NCBI GenBank assembly: GCA_040766105.1
Contig: JAXGRD010000001.1
Span: forward strand, 124,001 to 188,000
Direction of reading: 5' to 3'
DNA length: 64,000 nucleotides
Source of the DNA: JAXGRD01 sp040766105
GTDB taxonomy: Bacteria; Bacillota; Clostridia; Peptostreptococcales; Anaerovoracaceae
The position numbers were made by a program, and so were the translations under genes. The notes under the pieces are model-generated. The model was not told the DNA's origin. It worked only from the letters and a program-made list of their open reading frames with translations, and searched no databases. Within the stretch, counting starts at the first letter, position 1. The number at the start of each line of letters is the position of its first letter. Positions 52,058-63,000 of this stretch are shown here, piece after piece.

Positions 52058-52941
52058 AACATGGCATCGGGGGGCATCTTCCCTCCGAAAGCCTCTTTGT
52101 TCCCCTCTATGATTTCCCCAAAAAAGTTTCGAATCATGGCGTCGCCTCTATCGCTCTGACCATAGAATACTCGCTTTTGGTCTTCCTCTTTTTCCATGGC
52201 TGCTTCAAAGTCCTTTATAAACACCTTTACATCATCCTGATTCTTTTCGTCCTTCCATTTTCCTGTCACTAGAACCCAGGTAGGCGGGGCTTCATGTCCC
52301 TTTGCCGTCCAAAATGTATCCACATCCAAGATTTTCTTTACATTGCTGTCTTCTTCCATGATCTGGGTTGCATATGGTTCCGTTACCAAGGCATAGGTGT
52401 TGTAGTTTTTTAAGGCATCGGCAACTTCCCCTTGGGCGTCCAAGTTTTCGTAAGCCACACTGTAACCACCGTCATCCCGGATGGCTTGATCCAAGATATA
52501 TTGGGAAGGTTCCCCTTCCTCTGCCGTGAAGATTTTTCTGCCGGAAAGATCCGAGGGCTTCATATCCTCCCTCTCCATTCCAAAGTACAGGATGGAGACA
52601 CCGCCCAACTTCACAGGGCTGACAGTGAGGATGGCTCCGCCCGATTCGGCGTAGAGCTCCGCTGCAGTGGATGGAGAGACGACTGCCATATCCTGGTCAC
52701 CGCCAAGAATGGCTTTTTTCAAATCTTCCTTGGTCTCTACGGTGTTTACCTTGTATCCGTCAGGTAAGGTGGGCAACAAGGACTCACCCCCCTCCACAAC
52801 CACGATTTTCATATCTTCAGAAAGCTTCGTCGGTTCCTTGGGCGCCGGAGCCGCTTTCTTTTCTTCTTCTCCACAGGCGACCAAACTTACAGTTATCAAT
52901 GTCAAGGCAAGCAACAACACCAATATCTTTATCTTTCTCAT
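52033..52941 (-). CDS. NMT1/SsuA-like substrate-binding lipoprotein
   Basis: A 302-residue protein with a lipoprotein signal ending VSLVACGEEE (Cys near residue 22). The mature part has the two-lobed fold of NMT1/nitrate/taurine binding proteins, with the segment LGGDQDMAVVSPSTAAEL in the first lobe. No ABC permease or ATPase gene is adjacent, so it may work with a distant system or be an orphan. The ligand is unknown. Confidence 0.85.
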   Translation of the reverse strand: MRKIKILVLLLALTLITVSLVACGEEEKKAAPAPKEPTKLSEDMKIVVVEGGESLLPTLPDGYKVNTVETKEDLKKAILGGDQDMAVVSPSTAAELYAESGGAILTVSPVKLGGVSILYFGMEREDMKPSDLSGRKIFTAEEGEPSQYILDQAIRDDGGYSVAYENLDAQGEVADALKNYNTYALVTEPYATQIMEEDSNVKKILDVDTFWTAKGHEAPPTWVLVTGKWKDEKNQDDVKVFIKDFEAAMEKEEDQKRVFYGQSDRGDAMIRNFFGEIIEGNKEAFGGKMPPDAMFYNIKLPN

Positions 52942-53127
52942 GGAACATCTCCTTCTCTGTTGATAGAACCATTATACACCATATGGGTCGTAAAGGTATG
53001 GAGAAGATAGGGACTTGGTATAGGTTTTCATAATGTTTTTGGTCGATTTTTGTCCAACACGTTAAATGTTGTCTTTTTGCTAAGAAATGAACCAAAAAGA
53101 CAGCATTTCAGGCGACCGAATCGGTGA

Positions 53128-54045
53128 TCATTCCTTAGCAACCTTTCCCACCATATTGGCCACATACACACCGATGATAATCATGACGGCACCGATGATT
53201 TGTGCTTTGGTAAAGGACTCTCCCAAGAGAAAAATGCCCGCCAAAATAGAAATCACCGTGGATACCCCGACGAAGGAAGACATCCGATTGACGCCTATCT
53301 TTGAGATGGCGACATTCATTAAAAAGAAGGCAAGTACGGAACAGCCGATGCCCTGATATAGTATCGCAACTAGAAACCCTTTGTTTTCAAAGGGTAATAG
53401 GATCAAACTTGGTAAGTGACCGACAGAAACGGCCTCTCCCACTGCCAAGGCAACGAATACGATAGCTCCCGCCAAAAGCATGGCAAAGGTAATCTCTGCC
53501 CCGGAGTATTGCTCAGATTTTTCCACCAGTATCGTGTATATGGAATAGGAAATCACAGCCACCAAGAGCATTAGATACCCAAGCAAAGAAAAGCTGGCTG
53601 TAACACCTACCGCTAACACGGTGATAAGAACCCCCGTCAACGTAATCCCAATACCAATTACCTGTATTCTAAAAGGTTTTTTCTTCAGTAGAAGGGTGGA
53701 AGCGATGAGACAGAACACAGGGATGCAGGCGAGAAAAGCACCGCTCTCCGATGCGGTGGTATGACTGATTCCCAGCGTCTCGCCGATAAAATAAATGATC
53801 GGGCAAAAAAAGGCAACCAGTAACACAGGTCGCCAAGGCTTTCCCTTAAAATTGATTTTTATAATGCCTATTGCAACACAAATACCCATTACCAGAATAG
53901 CAACCAAAAAACGCCACCCTAGCAACGATAGCGTACTGGCTACGTTTGTCGCCTGTTTTGTAAAAAGATAACTAAGTCCGAAAAGAACCTCACATCCTAA
54001 AGCACATAGAACGCCAATTAACACATCTCTATTATCTCTATTCAC
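53128..54045 (-). CDS. DMT superfamily (EamA) transporter
   Basis: A 305-residue protein with ten hydrophobic helices. I chose GTG at 54045 because AAGGAGA lies just upstream; the frame extends 12 codons further without a ribosome site. A second EamA transporter in this window (41987-42883) is only distantly similar. Function is export of an unknown metabolite. Confidence 0.85.
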   Translation of the reverse strand: MNRDNRDVLIGVLCALGCEVLFGLSYLFTKQATNVASTLSLLGWRFLVAILVMGICVAIGIIKINFKGKPWRPVLLVAFFCPIIYFIGETLGISHTTASESGAFLACIPVFCLIASTLLLKKKPFRIQVIGIGITLTGVLITVLAVGVTASFSLLGYLMLLVAVISYSIYTILVEKSEQYSGAEITFAMLLAGAIVFVALAVGEAVSVGHLPSLILLPFENKGFLVAILYQGIGCSVLAFFLMNVAISKIGVNRMSSFVGVSTVISILAGIFLLGESFTKAQIIGAVMIIIGVYVANMVGKVAKE

Positions 54046-54079
54046 GAATAATCTCCTTGCTGCTTGGTACCACTGTTGC

Positions 54080-54113
54080 AAAAGAGCCTCTCAACGTAGA
54101 TGTTGAAAGGCTC
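54080..54113 (-). terminator. terminator of the ATP synthase operon
   Basis: Two-part stem (GAGCCT and TCAAC with partners; one mismatch) around a 6-nt loop, followed on the minus strand by TTTT. It lies 22 nt past the atpC stop. Confidence 0.88.
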
Positions 54114-54135
54114 CTAGGATTCATATTATTGTTCC

Positions 54136-54547
54136 TTAGTGGCCTCGCTTGCTTTCGCCGCCGCCCACCTTCATACGGGCCATGGCCTTGGAGATGGCGA
54201 TTTCTGCCCGGCGAATGTTGTCCGGATCCTGGTTTGGATTGGCCAGAAGCCAGTTCTCCGCCTTCTTCTTCTCTTCCTGGGCTCGCTCCATGTCAATGTC
54301 TTCCTGCCACTCGGCCGCGTCGGTAAAGATGATGATGGTGTCCTTTACATCGATGTAGCCACCGCTGACAGCCGCCGTACGGAAGTCCTTGCTTCCTTTT
54401 TCTTGAATCCAAAGGGGGCCTACCTCCAGAAGCTTGATTGCCCAAGAGTGGTTGGCCATGAATCCTTCTTCTCCCGTGGGGGTCTTGACAATGACCATCT
54501 CCACTTCGCCGCTGTAAAAGCGCTTGGAAGGTGTAACTATTTCCAGT

Positions 54548-54564
<17 letters not shown>
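54136..54564 (-). CDS. atpC: ATP synthase subunit epsilon
   Basis: The 142-residue subunit starts MANSIKLEIVTPSKRFYSGE at 54564 and overlaps the atpD end by 17 nt. The N-terminal beta sandwich (GEEGFMANH, VSGGYIDVKDT) and C-terminal helices are present. It regulates F1 rotation. Last gene of the operon. Confidence 0.94.
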
Positions 54565-55954
<1,390 letters not shown>

Positions 55955-55966
55955 AACTATATTCTC

Positions 55967-56830
55967 CTACTTCTGTGCTTCCGAACCGCCGACAATTTCA
56001 TTGATCTGATTGGTGATGGCCGCCTGTCTTGCTCTGTTATAGTACAGGGACAAATCTTCTATCATCTCTCTGGCGTTATCCGTCGCACTCTCCATTGCCA
56101 TTCTTCGTGCCGCATGCTCGGTGGTGGCAGACTCTACGAGAGCGCCATATATCTTGATTTCCACATATTTGGGAACCAAGTAGTTAAACACCTCTTCTAT
56201 GGAGGGTTCATACTCCACTTCCTTCTCGTTGATGATGATTTCCGGATCCGACTCCACTTCAAAGGGAAGGAGCCTGACACTCTTGACCTCTTGGGTCAGG
56301 GTGCTCACATAGGAAGTGTAAATCAATACAACTTCATCCACTTCTCCGGAATTGTACATTTCAATAATCGGTCTGCTCATGACCTGGGTATCCAGAAACG
56401 AGATGGTTTCCGGAGGATCCAAGTATTCGCTGTATATGGTGTATCCTCGCTTGCGGAAATAATCCTTTCCTCTGGATCCCACCGCAACAATCAGCGAGTT
56501 CTCTCGGTCTCCGTTCATCTGCTTTTCCGCTTCCTTGATGACGTTGGCATTGAATGCCCCGCAAAGGCCCTTGGAACTGGTCATGATGATGTAGCATGTT
56601 TTGTTGATCTCACGATTTCCCACAAGATAGTTCTTCGGAACTTCTGCGGCGTTGTTGAAAATTTCAGCAATAGAGTGGGTCACATAATGAAAGTGTTCAT
56701 TTGTTTTTTCAAAGGTGGCCTTGGCTCTTCGCAGTTTTGCAGCAGACACAAGCTTCATGGCATTTGTGATATGCTCCATGCTGTTTACGCTTTTTATCCG
56801 CCTTTTTACATCCTGCATACTAGCGCCCAT
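55967..56830 (-). CDS. atpG: ATP synthase subunit gamma
   Basis: The 287-residue rotor shaft, with the conserved N-terminus (VKRRIKSVNSMEHITNAMKL) and C-terminus (ARQAAITNQINEIVGG). Both ends form the coiled coil inside F1. It follows atpA by 23 nt. Confidence 0.97.
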   Translation of the reverse strand: MGASMQDVKRRIKSVNSMEHITNAMKLVSAAKLRRAKATFEKTNEHFHYVTHSIAEIFNNAAEVPKNYLVGNREINKTCYIIMTSSKGLCGAFNANVIKEAEKQMNGDRENSLIVAVGSRGKDYFRKRGYTIYSEYLDPPETISFLDTQVMSRPIIEMYNSGEVDEVVLIYTSYVSTLTQEVKSVRLLPFEVESDPEIIINEKEVEYEPSIEEVFNYLVPKYVEIKIYGALVESATTEHAARRMAMESATDNAREMIEDLSLYYNRARQAAITNQINEIVGGSEAQK

Positions 56831-56853
56831 AGCTTCACCTCCCTTTCTCTATC

Positions 56854-58425
56854 TTAATTCGCTGTATCGACATCCATATTGTCCGGCATCATTACCTGCT
56901 CGCTGTGTAATGTAAATTCACCTTCCGTACTCTTCTTGAACTCCAAGATACCTTCCTTCAGGCTCTCTTCCAGTTCTTCGGAAAGCTTTCCGGTCTCATG
57001 AATTTCCTTACCTACATTTCTGTAGTGGGTATCCATATATTCCAAGAATCCCTTTTCAAAGTCCTTAATGTACTCTACTTCGATATCCTTCAAATATCCA
57101 TGGGATGCCGCATAGATAATCATTACCTGATGTTCCACACGCATGGGGGAATACTGACCTTGTTTAATGACCTCCATGAGAATTTCACCGTGGTCCAGTC
57201 TCGCCTTGGTGTCCGCATCCACATCGGATCCGAACTGGGAGAAGCTGGCCAGCTCTCGATATTGGGCCAGTTCCAACTTAATTTTGCTGGATACCTGCTT
57301 CATCGCCTTGATTTGCGCACTTCCTCCTACTCGAGATACGGAAATACCTGCGTTGATAGCCGGTCTTTGTCCCGAGAAGAACAGCTCCGTTTCCAAGAAG
57401 ATCTGCCCGTCGGTGATGGAGATAACGTTGGTGGGAATATACGCCGCAACGTCTCCTGCCTGGGTTTCGATAATGGGAAGAGCGGTCAATGACCCGGCTC
57501 CCATTTCATCGGAAAGTTTCGCGGCTCTCTCCAAAAGTCTGCTGTGAAGATAGAAAACATCTCCGGGGTACGCTTCTCTGCCCGGGGGTCTTCTCAGTAG
57601 CAGGGACATGGCTCGATATGCCACGGCATGCTTAGACAGGTCATCGTAGATGATCAAAACGTCCTTGCCCTGATACATGAAATGTTCTCCCATGGCACAG
57701 CCCGCATAGGGGGCAATGTATTGCAAGGGGGCAACGTCGGATGCCGTAGCCGAAACGACTATGGTATTCTTCATTGCGTCCTTCATTTCCAAAGTTTGTA
57801 CCAATTGGGCAACGGTAGATTTCTTTTGCCCGATGGCGACATAAATACAGATCACATCTTCATCCTTCTGGTTAAGGATGGTGTCAATGGCGATGGCGGT
57901 TTTTCCCGTCTGCCTGTCTCCAATGATCAGCTCTCGCTGTCCCTTACCGATGGGAATCATGGAGTCAATGGCTTTCAGCCCTGTCTGCAGCGGCTGTTTT
58001 ACCGACTGTCTCGCCAATACCCCTGGTGCGGGGCTTTCAATGGGTCTCGTCTCATCGGATTTGATGGGACCTTTCCCGTCAATAGGCTGGCCCAGAGCGT
58101 TAACAACTCTGCCAATCATGCCTTCTCCTACGGGGACCTCCACAACCCTACCTGTGGGTTTTACAATATCTCCCTCTTTGATTTCCGTGTCAGCTCCTAA
58201 AATAACGCAGCCCACATTGTCCTCTTCCAAGTTCAAAGCCATGCCATAGATGCCTCCCGGAAACTCCAGCAATTCACTTGCCATGCAGTTTTCCAGTCCA
58301 TATACTCTGGCGATGCCGTCACCGACCTGTATTACAGTCCCAAAATCCGAAATTTCCATTTCATTTGAGTACTGCTTAATTTGCTCTCTTATGACTGCAC
58401 TGATTTCTTCAGGTCTCAAATTCAT
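56854..58425 (-). CDS. atpA: ATP synthase subunit alpha
   Basis: The 523-residue regulatory nucleotide-binding subunit. It has the P-loop GDRQTGKTA and PAINAGISVSRVGGSAQ. The C-terminus (about 20 residues beyond the usual end) is acidic. It follows atpH by 19 nt. Confidence 0.98.
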   Translation of the reverse strand: MNLRPEEISAVIREQIKQYSNEMEISDFGTVIQVGDGIARVYGLENCMASELLEFPGGIYGMALNLEEDNVGCVILGADTEIKEGDIVKPTGRVVEVPVGEGMIGRVVNALGQPIDGKGPIKSDETRPIESPAPGVLARQSVKQPLQTGLKAIDSMIPIGKGQRELIIGDRQTGKTAIAIDTILNQKDEDVICIYVAIGQKKSTVAQLVQTLEMKDAMKNTIVVSATASDVAPLQYIAPYAGCAMGEHFMYQGKDVLIIYDDLSKHAVAYRAMSLLLRRPPGREAYPGDVFYLHSRLLERAAKLSDEMGAGSLTALPIIETQAGDVAAYIPTNVISITDGQIFLETELFFSGQRPAINAGISVSRVGGSAQIKAMKQVSSKIKLELAQYRELASFSQFGSDVDADTKARLDHGEILMEVIKQGQYSPMRVEHQVMIIYAASHGYLKDIEVEYIKDFEKGFLEYMDTHYRNVGKEIHETGKLSEELEESLKEGILEFKKSTEGEFTLHSEQVMMPDNMDVDTAN

Positions 58426-58444
58426 TTTGCTGCTCGCCTCCCTT

Positions 58445-58978
58445 CTATAATAATTTACTTCTCATATCATCTAATCGTTTCTTCAAAGATGCATCCAGCA
58501 TTTTTCCGTCAATCAATATCTTGACGCCGCCGATGAGTGACGCATCGATTTTGTTTTCCAGTTTCACATTCTCCTGAAGCAACTTTCCGGTCTGTTCCTC
58601 AAACTTGATTCTCTGTTCCTCTGACAAGGGTTGCACGGAGTAAATGTCCCCCTTAGCATATCCCTCAGCTTGGGCAATGAGTTTTTCGTAGCTATCAATG
58701 ATTCTGGGATAATGCTTGGTTCTCCCCTTATCCACCAGGACATACAGCAGATTCAGATGCTCAATGCATATCCTGTCTTCAAAGATATTCTTCAGGGCAG
58801 TTTTCTTCTCGGCAGCAGGTATTGTGGGATCGTTAAAGAAATGGAAGAATTCCTTTTCCCGGTGAAACACTTCCACCATGGCCTTCCCTTCCTCCAATAT
58901 CAAATTCACTTTATCTACGTCCTGCGCAGCCTGAAAGAGGGCATTGGCGTAGGTCATATCGATGGTTAATTCTGCCAT
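58445..58978 (-). CDS. atpH: ATP synthase subunit delta
   Basis: The 177-residue OSCP-type subunit that links b to the top of F1. It begins MAELTIDMTYANALFQAAQD and ends with the usual GGVKILIDGKMLDASLKKRL. It overlaps atpF by 13 nt. Confidence 0.95.
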   Translation of the reverse strand: MAELTIDMTYANALFQAAQDVDKVNLILEEGKAMVEVFHREKEFFHFFNDPTIPAAEKKTALKNIFEDRICIEHLNLLYVLVDKGRTKHYPRIIDSYEKLIAQAEGYAKGDIYSVQPLSEEQRIKFEEQTGKLLQENVKLENKIDASLIGGVKILIDGKMLDASLKKRLDDMRSKLL

Positions 58979-59478
58979 TCCGCTCTCCCTGCCTCTTCAA
59001 TGATTTTATCTACTATTTTTTCCTGTTCATCTCCCTGCTGAAGATCCTTTTCCATGATCTTGCTGGCAGCTAACAGAGCCAAGGTGCTAATCTCTGAGCG
59101 CATCTCCGCCAAAGCCCGCATCTTTTCTCTTTCTATTTCCCGCTCTGCAACGACGACCATATTGCCGGCTCTTTCGTTTGCCTCATCAATGATCTCCTTT
59201 GCCTGCGCTTCCGCTTTCACCTTTGCAGCCTTGATGATTTCTCTACCCTCGTCCTCCACTTTCGCGATCTTACGGGTGTAGTTCTCCATCTTTTCGTCTG
59301 CACGTCGGTTCACAGCTTCCGCATTGTCAAAGGCATCCTTTACGGTATCTTCTCGCTTCTGCACAAAGTTATGTACCTTTTCAAAGAAGATTTTTTTGAG
59401 AATCAGAAACAAAACGCCTACGGTGACCAGTTGCATAATCCAGGTCCAGCCGAAACTGATGATCGGTGTATATTCCAC
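58966..59478 (-). CDS. atpF: ATP synthase subunit b
   Basis: A 170-residue stalk protein with one N-terminal membrane helix (about 12-28) and a long charged coiled coil rich in Ala, Glu and Lys. It lies 36 nt after atpE. A single b subunit gene is present, not b plus b'. Confidence 0.95.
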   Translation of the reverse strand: MEYTPIISFGWTWIMQLVTVGVLFLILKKIFFEKVHNFVQKREDTVKDAFDNAEAVNRRADEKMENYTRKIAKVEDEGREIIKAAKVKAEAQAKEIIDEANERAGNMVVVAEREIEREKMRALAEMRSEISTLALLAASKIMEKDLQQGDEQEKIVDKIIEEAGRAEWQN

Positions 59479-59514
59479 AGTTTGTTTCCTCCCTTCCTTG
59501 TTTTTTGACGCCTC

Positions 59515-59784
59515 TTACAGCATGCTGATAAATGGGTTTGCGAACAGCAGAACGATGGATACGATAAACGCAAAGATTCCGGTTGTTTCGGCTACTGCCT
59601 GACCAACCAGCATGGTCTTCAGGATATCTCCCTGTGCTTCCGGCTGTCTTGCTACGCCTTCACAGGCCTTGCTTGCCGCCAAGCCCTGCCCGATACCGAT
59701 ACCCAAAGCGGCAAATCCGATACCAAGAGCGGCTCCGATGGCTGATAGTGCCAGGACAAATCCTGCAGATGTTACTAGTGACAT
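59515..59784 (-). CDS. atpE: ATP synthase subunit c with sodium-binding signature
   Basis: The 89-residue two-helix proteolipid forms the rotor ring. Q33 in GIGQG of helix 1 and V64, E66 and T67 in AVAETTG of helix 2 match the sodium ligands known from Ilyobacter tartaricus (Q32, V63, E65, S66), with Thr keeping the hydroxyl. Proton-type rings lack the Gln and hydroxyl pair. The ring probably carries Na+, fitting an anaerobe with a sodium cycle. Confidence 0.96.
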   Translation of the reverse strand: MSLVTSAGFVLALSAIGAALGIGFAALGIGIGQGLAASKACEGVARQPEAQGDILKTMLVGQAVAETTGIFAFIVSIVLLFANPFISML

Positions 59785-59823
59785 AATGATACCTCCTGTA
59801 ATTTAATAGTTTGCTTATTTATA

Positions 59824-60543
59824 TTAATGGCTCTCCGAAAAAGCGGTTTGAATCGCGATTTCTCTGGAGATAAATACCATTGATAACATGGTGAAGATGA
59901 ATGCCTGTAATATAGGCTCGAAAATATCGAAGAAGATATTTGCCGGCATGGGTATGACCGCCTGAAGGAAGGGAATGGGCAGATGCAACGCTTCGCTTCC
60001 CACGTGCAGGCCGTGAAAAATCAGTTCCATGACGATGACCCCTCCCAGGATGTTGCCGAAAAGTCGGAAGCCCAGGGAAATGGGGAATGACAGCTGTTCG
60101 ATGATGTTCAAGGGGAACATAAAGGGATAAGGTTGACACATTTCTTTGAACTTACCCTTCACACCATGGTTTCGCAGGGCTGTCACCTGTATGAGAATAA
60201 AGGTAATGGCAGCCAGAGCAAAGGTGGTGTTTACGTCAGCCGTCACCGGCCGGATTCCGTAGAGTCCCAAAGAGTTTCCTATTAAAAGGAAGATAAATAA
60301 TGTCCCCACATAGGGTGCATATCCTTTGGCAGTTTTGCCCATGGCATCGGTGGTCAGCTTGTAGATGAACTCTACGATAAACTCTGCAACCACTTGCTTC
60401 CCTTTGGGGATTTTGTCCATCCTTCTGGTCATCCAAAGAGCCATGACGATCATGAACACCGCTACGATGACACTCCAAACGGTTGTTTCCGTGATGTAAA
60501 AACCGTTACTGAACTTAAATATTATTTTTGGTCCAATTTCCAA
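59824..60543 (-). CDS. atpB: ATP synthase subunit a
   Basis: The 239-residue stator channel has five or six helices. The essential Arg of helix 4 lies in PISLGFRLFGNILGG. It precedes atpE by 39 nt. Length is short-normal for clostridial a subunits. Confidence 0.96.
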   Translation of the reverse strand: MEIGPKIIFKFSNGFYITETTVWSVIVAVFMIVMALWMTRRMDKIPKGKQVVAEFIVEFIYKLTTDAMGKTAKGYAPYVGTLFIFLLIGNSLGLYGIRPVTADVNTTFALAAITFILIQVTALRNHGVKGKFKEMCQPYPFMFPLNIIEQLSFPISLGFRLFGNILGGVIVMELIFHGLHVGSEALHLPIPFLQAVIPMPANIFFDIFEPILQAFIFTMLSMVFISREIAIQTAFSESH

Positions 60544-60557
60544 GAGAATTCCACCTC

Positions 60558-61001
60558 CTAAAAAAACTTGCTATCTTCTTCTCTTTCCTTGTCCTCTTTT
60601 TCGAATTCCGCAGCCAACTCCGGCGATATTTTTCGATCCGTTGAGTATTTGGCTTTGAAACCGTAAATATAGTATATGGCAATCTTTTGTGTTAAAAATC
60701 CGATGATGCACCCGATTCCTGCAATTACGGAAACATTCAGCGCCACATAAAACACATAGCCGTAGATGCACAGTCGCAGAATGAGTCCCAGTGAAGCTAA
60801 CACCGGCTTGCTCTTCCTCAGCACCAATTTTGAAGTAAAAACCAGAATGTTGAGGTTGACGAAGGAGACAAAGGTTCCCAAGAGAAGGCCATACAGAAAT
60901 TGTACATCGATTCTCAGGAAAATCAGCGATATAAGCCATGCAATTGCAGCTACAATCAAGCTGTATCCCAATATCTGATTCTTAAAGCCCTTTTCGTCCA
61001 T
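60558..61001 (-). CDS. atpI: ATP synthase subunit I-like membrane protein
   Basis: A 147-residue protein with four hydrophobic segments and a charged C-terminal tail (KEDKEREEDSKFF), at the usual first place in atp operons. AtpI helps assemble the c ring in other species. The ATG at 61001 lies only 10 nt beyond the -10 box, so the message has almost no leader and no ribosome site. Confidence 0.85.
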   Translation of the reverse strand: MDEKGFKNQILGYSLIVAAIAWLISLIFLRIDVQFLYGLLLGTFVSFVNLNILVFTSKLVLRKSKPVLASLGLILRLCIYGYVFYVALNVSVIAGIGCIIGFLTQKIAIYYIYGFKAKYSTDRKISPELAAEFEKEDKEREEDSKFF

Positions 61002-61011
61002 ACTACACTAT

Positions 61012-61039
61012 ATTATAACCTTTCGCAGGGGAATGTAAA
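61012..61039 (-). promoter_or_regulatory. promoter of the ATP synthase operon
   Basis: On the minus strand TTTACA (61034-61039) and a perfect TATAAT (61012-61017) are 16 nt apart, ending 10 nt before the atpI start codon. Confidence 0.75.
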
Positions 61040-61186
61040 GTATTGTTATATATTAAACAGGAATTTTTTCATTATTTTGCGGTGCTCCGCCCCCTGAAAC
61101 TGCTGGCATGCTCCGTATTATTGCCATGTTTTTACAGTTTTTATTACTAGTTTGCTCCTCTTGCTGTGCCGTTTGCTGTTTCAGAA

Positions 61187-62548
61187 TTATATGTTTTTTA
61201 TTACCGTTCGCGCCCATTTTTTTGATAGGAATCGCTTGGTCAAAATGAAACACTTGACCACTTCTTCCATCTTAACCGCTAAAACGACCCAGTAAATGGG
61301 CCACTGGAAGTAGAGGGCGGCAATAAAAGCCACCGGTACACCGATGAGCCATACGGTACCCACTTCTGCGAACATGGTGAAACGGGTATCTCCCCCACTG
61401 CGAAGAACCCCCACCACCATAATCCCGTTGTACAGCACCAGCCCGAGAAACAGTCCATGGACAACCAGGACGAAGAAGGTGTACTGTGCCCCCTCCGGTG
61501 TAAAGTTAAAGAAGTGGATAATGGGTTTTGCAATGATGATGAGTATGATTCCGAAAACCACCCCTATGGTGGTTCCGATTTTCAGCAGCTTCTTTGCAAG
61601 GTCAATTCCCAGGTGAATTTTCCCCTGCCCCAATTTCTGCCCCACCAAAATCAAGGTGGCATCTCCTACGCTGAAGGCTGCCATCTGGAGAAGATTCTGA
61701 ATGGTATTGGCGGCCTGGACCGAGGCATATTCGGTAATGCCCATTCGCGCAAAAGCTGCCACATAGAGGGCGGTTCCCAAGCCCCACATGGTTTCATTGA
61801 TAGTGGTGGGAATGGAGTTTCTCACCACCCTGGAGGCGAAGGTCTTCTTCCATCCGAAGAAGCAGCTGATCTTACCGGAGATGATATTCTTTCGCCCGAA
61901 GATGGCGAAGAGAATCAAGGTCATTTGAATAAACCTGGCAATGGAGGTGGCAATGGCGGCTCCCTGAACACCAAGGGCGGGGGCACCAAAGTTGCCGAAG
62001 ATAAATACGTAGTTCAGGAAGGTGTTGGAGGCGAAGGCAACCAAACTTACGTAAAGGGGTATCTTGGTCTGTTGGGTAGAGCGCAGGGACACCTCAAAGG
62101 GGAGGCTTACCGATAAGAATAAGAAGCAAGGTGCTCCAGCCTGTACATAGGGAACACCGGCCTCTATGGTTTCCGGGATGTTGGTAAAAATCCCCAGTAT
62201 TGTCTCCGGTGCAATGAGGGCAACCAAAAAGAATAGGATGCCCACGGAAACACAAACAACTAACGTAAATCCCACGGTCTTGCGGATATTGGGAAGATCC
62301 TTTGCGCCCCAAAACTGCGTCATGAAGGTGGAGCAACCGCCACAAAAGCCGTACACCACCATCCAGAAAATAAAGTAAATCTGAACGGAAACACCTACAG
62401 CAGCCAGCTGGCTTTCGCCAAGGCTCCCCACCATGAGGTTGTCTACCAAATTCAAAGAAGAGCCGATGAGGCTCTGCAATGCGATGGGAATCGCAACCCT
62501 CACCAGGCTCCCGTAAATTTCCTTGTTGTTCAATGTTTCCTGTGTCAT
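61187..62548 (-). CDS. MATE family efflux transporter
   Basis: A 453-residue protein with twelve hydrophobic helices and MATE-type motifs (VGSLGESQLAAVGVSVQIYF near residue 36, MTQFWGAKD near 72). It would extrude drugs or metabolites by Na+ or H+ antiport. The start overlaps the deaminase gene stop by 4 nt. The substrate is unknown. Confidence 0.93.
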   Translation of the reverse strand: MTQETLNNKEIYGSLVRVAIPIALQSLIGSSLNLVDNLMVGSLGESQLAAVGVSVQIYFIFWMVVYGFCGGCSTFMTQFWGAKDLPNIRKTVGFTLVVCVSVGILFFLVALIAPETILGIFTNIPETIEAGVPYVQAGAPCFLFLSVSLPFEVSLRSTQQTKIPLYVSLVAFASNTFLNYVFIFGNFGAPALGVQGAAIATSIARFIQMTLILFAIFGRKNIISGKISCFFGWKKTFASRVVRNSIPTTINETMWGLGTALYVAAFARMGITEYASVQAANTIQNLLQMAAFSVGDATLILVGQKLGQGKIHLGIDLAKKLLKIGTTIGVVFGIILIIIAKPIIHFFNFTPEGAQYTFFVLVVHGLFLGLVLYNGIMVVGVLRSGGDTRFTMFAEVGTVWLIGVPVAFIAALYFQWPIYWVVLAVKMEEVVKCFILTKRFLSKKWARTVIKNI

Positions 62549-63000
62549 GAGTCTCCCAGCATGACGATTCGTAGTCCTGCCTCTGCAAGCATTTCTACGG
62601 AAAGATCGTCAGGATAGCCTTCTTTCACAATGATTTTCTTGATGCCGGCATTGATGATCATCTTTGCACAAATAATGCAGGGCTGATGGGTGATGTACAT
62701 AGTTGCACCTTCAATGCTTTGGGCCAGTGTGGCAGCCTGAATGATGGCATTCTGCTCTGCGTGAAGGGCTCTGCAAAGTTCGTGTCTTTCTCCCGAAGGA
62801 ACGCCCAGTTCTTCTCGCAAACAGCCGCCTTTTTCTTCACAGTGAGGAACACCCTTTGGTGCACCGTTGTATCCGGTGGCAATGATGTGCCGATCCTGTA
62901 CAATCACCGCTCCGACTTGCCTTCGCAGGCAGGTGGAACGCTGTGCGGTCAATTCCGCCATTCCCATGAAATATTCGTCCCAATTGGGTCTCTTACGCAT
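62545..63000 (-). CDS. dCMP/deoxycytidylate deaminase family protein
   Basis: A 151-residue zinc enzyme starting MRKRPNWDEYFMGMAELTAQ. Zinc ligands are in LHAEQNAI (His-Ala-Glu) and PCIIC (two Cys). It deaminates dCMP to dUMP, the supply of dTMP; ComEB-type in Firmicutes. I chose the ATG at 63000 (GGGAG upstream), which overlaps truA by 8 nt. Confidence 0.93.
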   Translation of the reverse strand: MRKRPNWDEYFMGMAELTAQRSTCLRRQVGAVIVQDRHIIATGYNGAPKGVPHCEEKGGCLREELGVPSGERHELCRALHAEQNAIIQAATLAQSIEGATMYITHQPCIICAKMIINAGIKKIIVKEGYPDDLSVEMLAEAGLRIVMLGDS

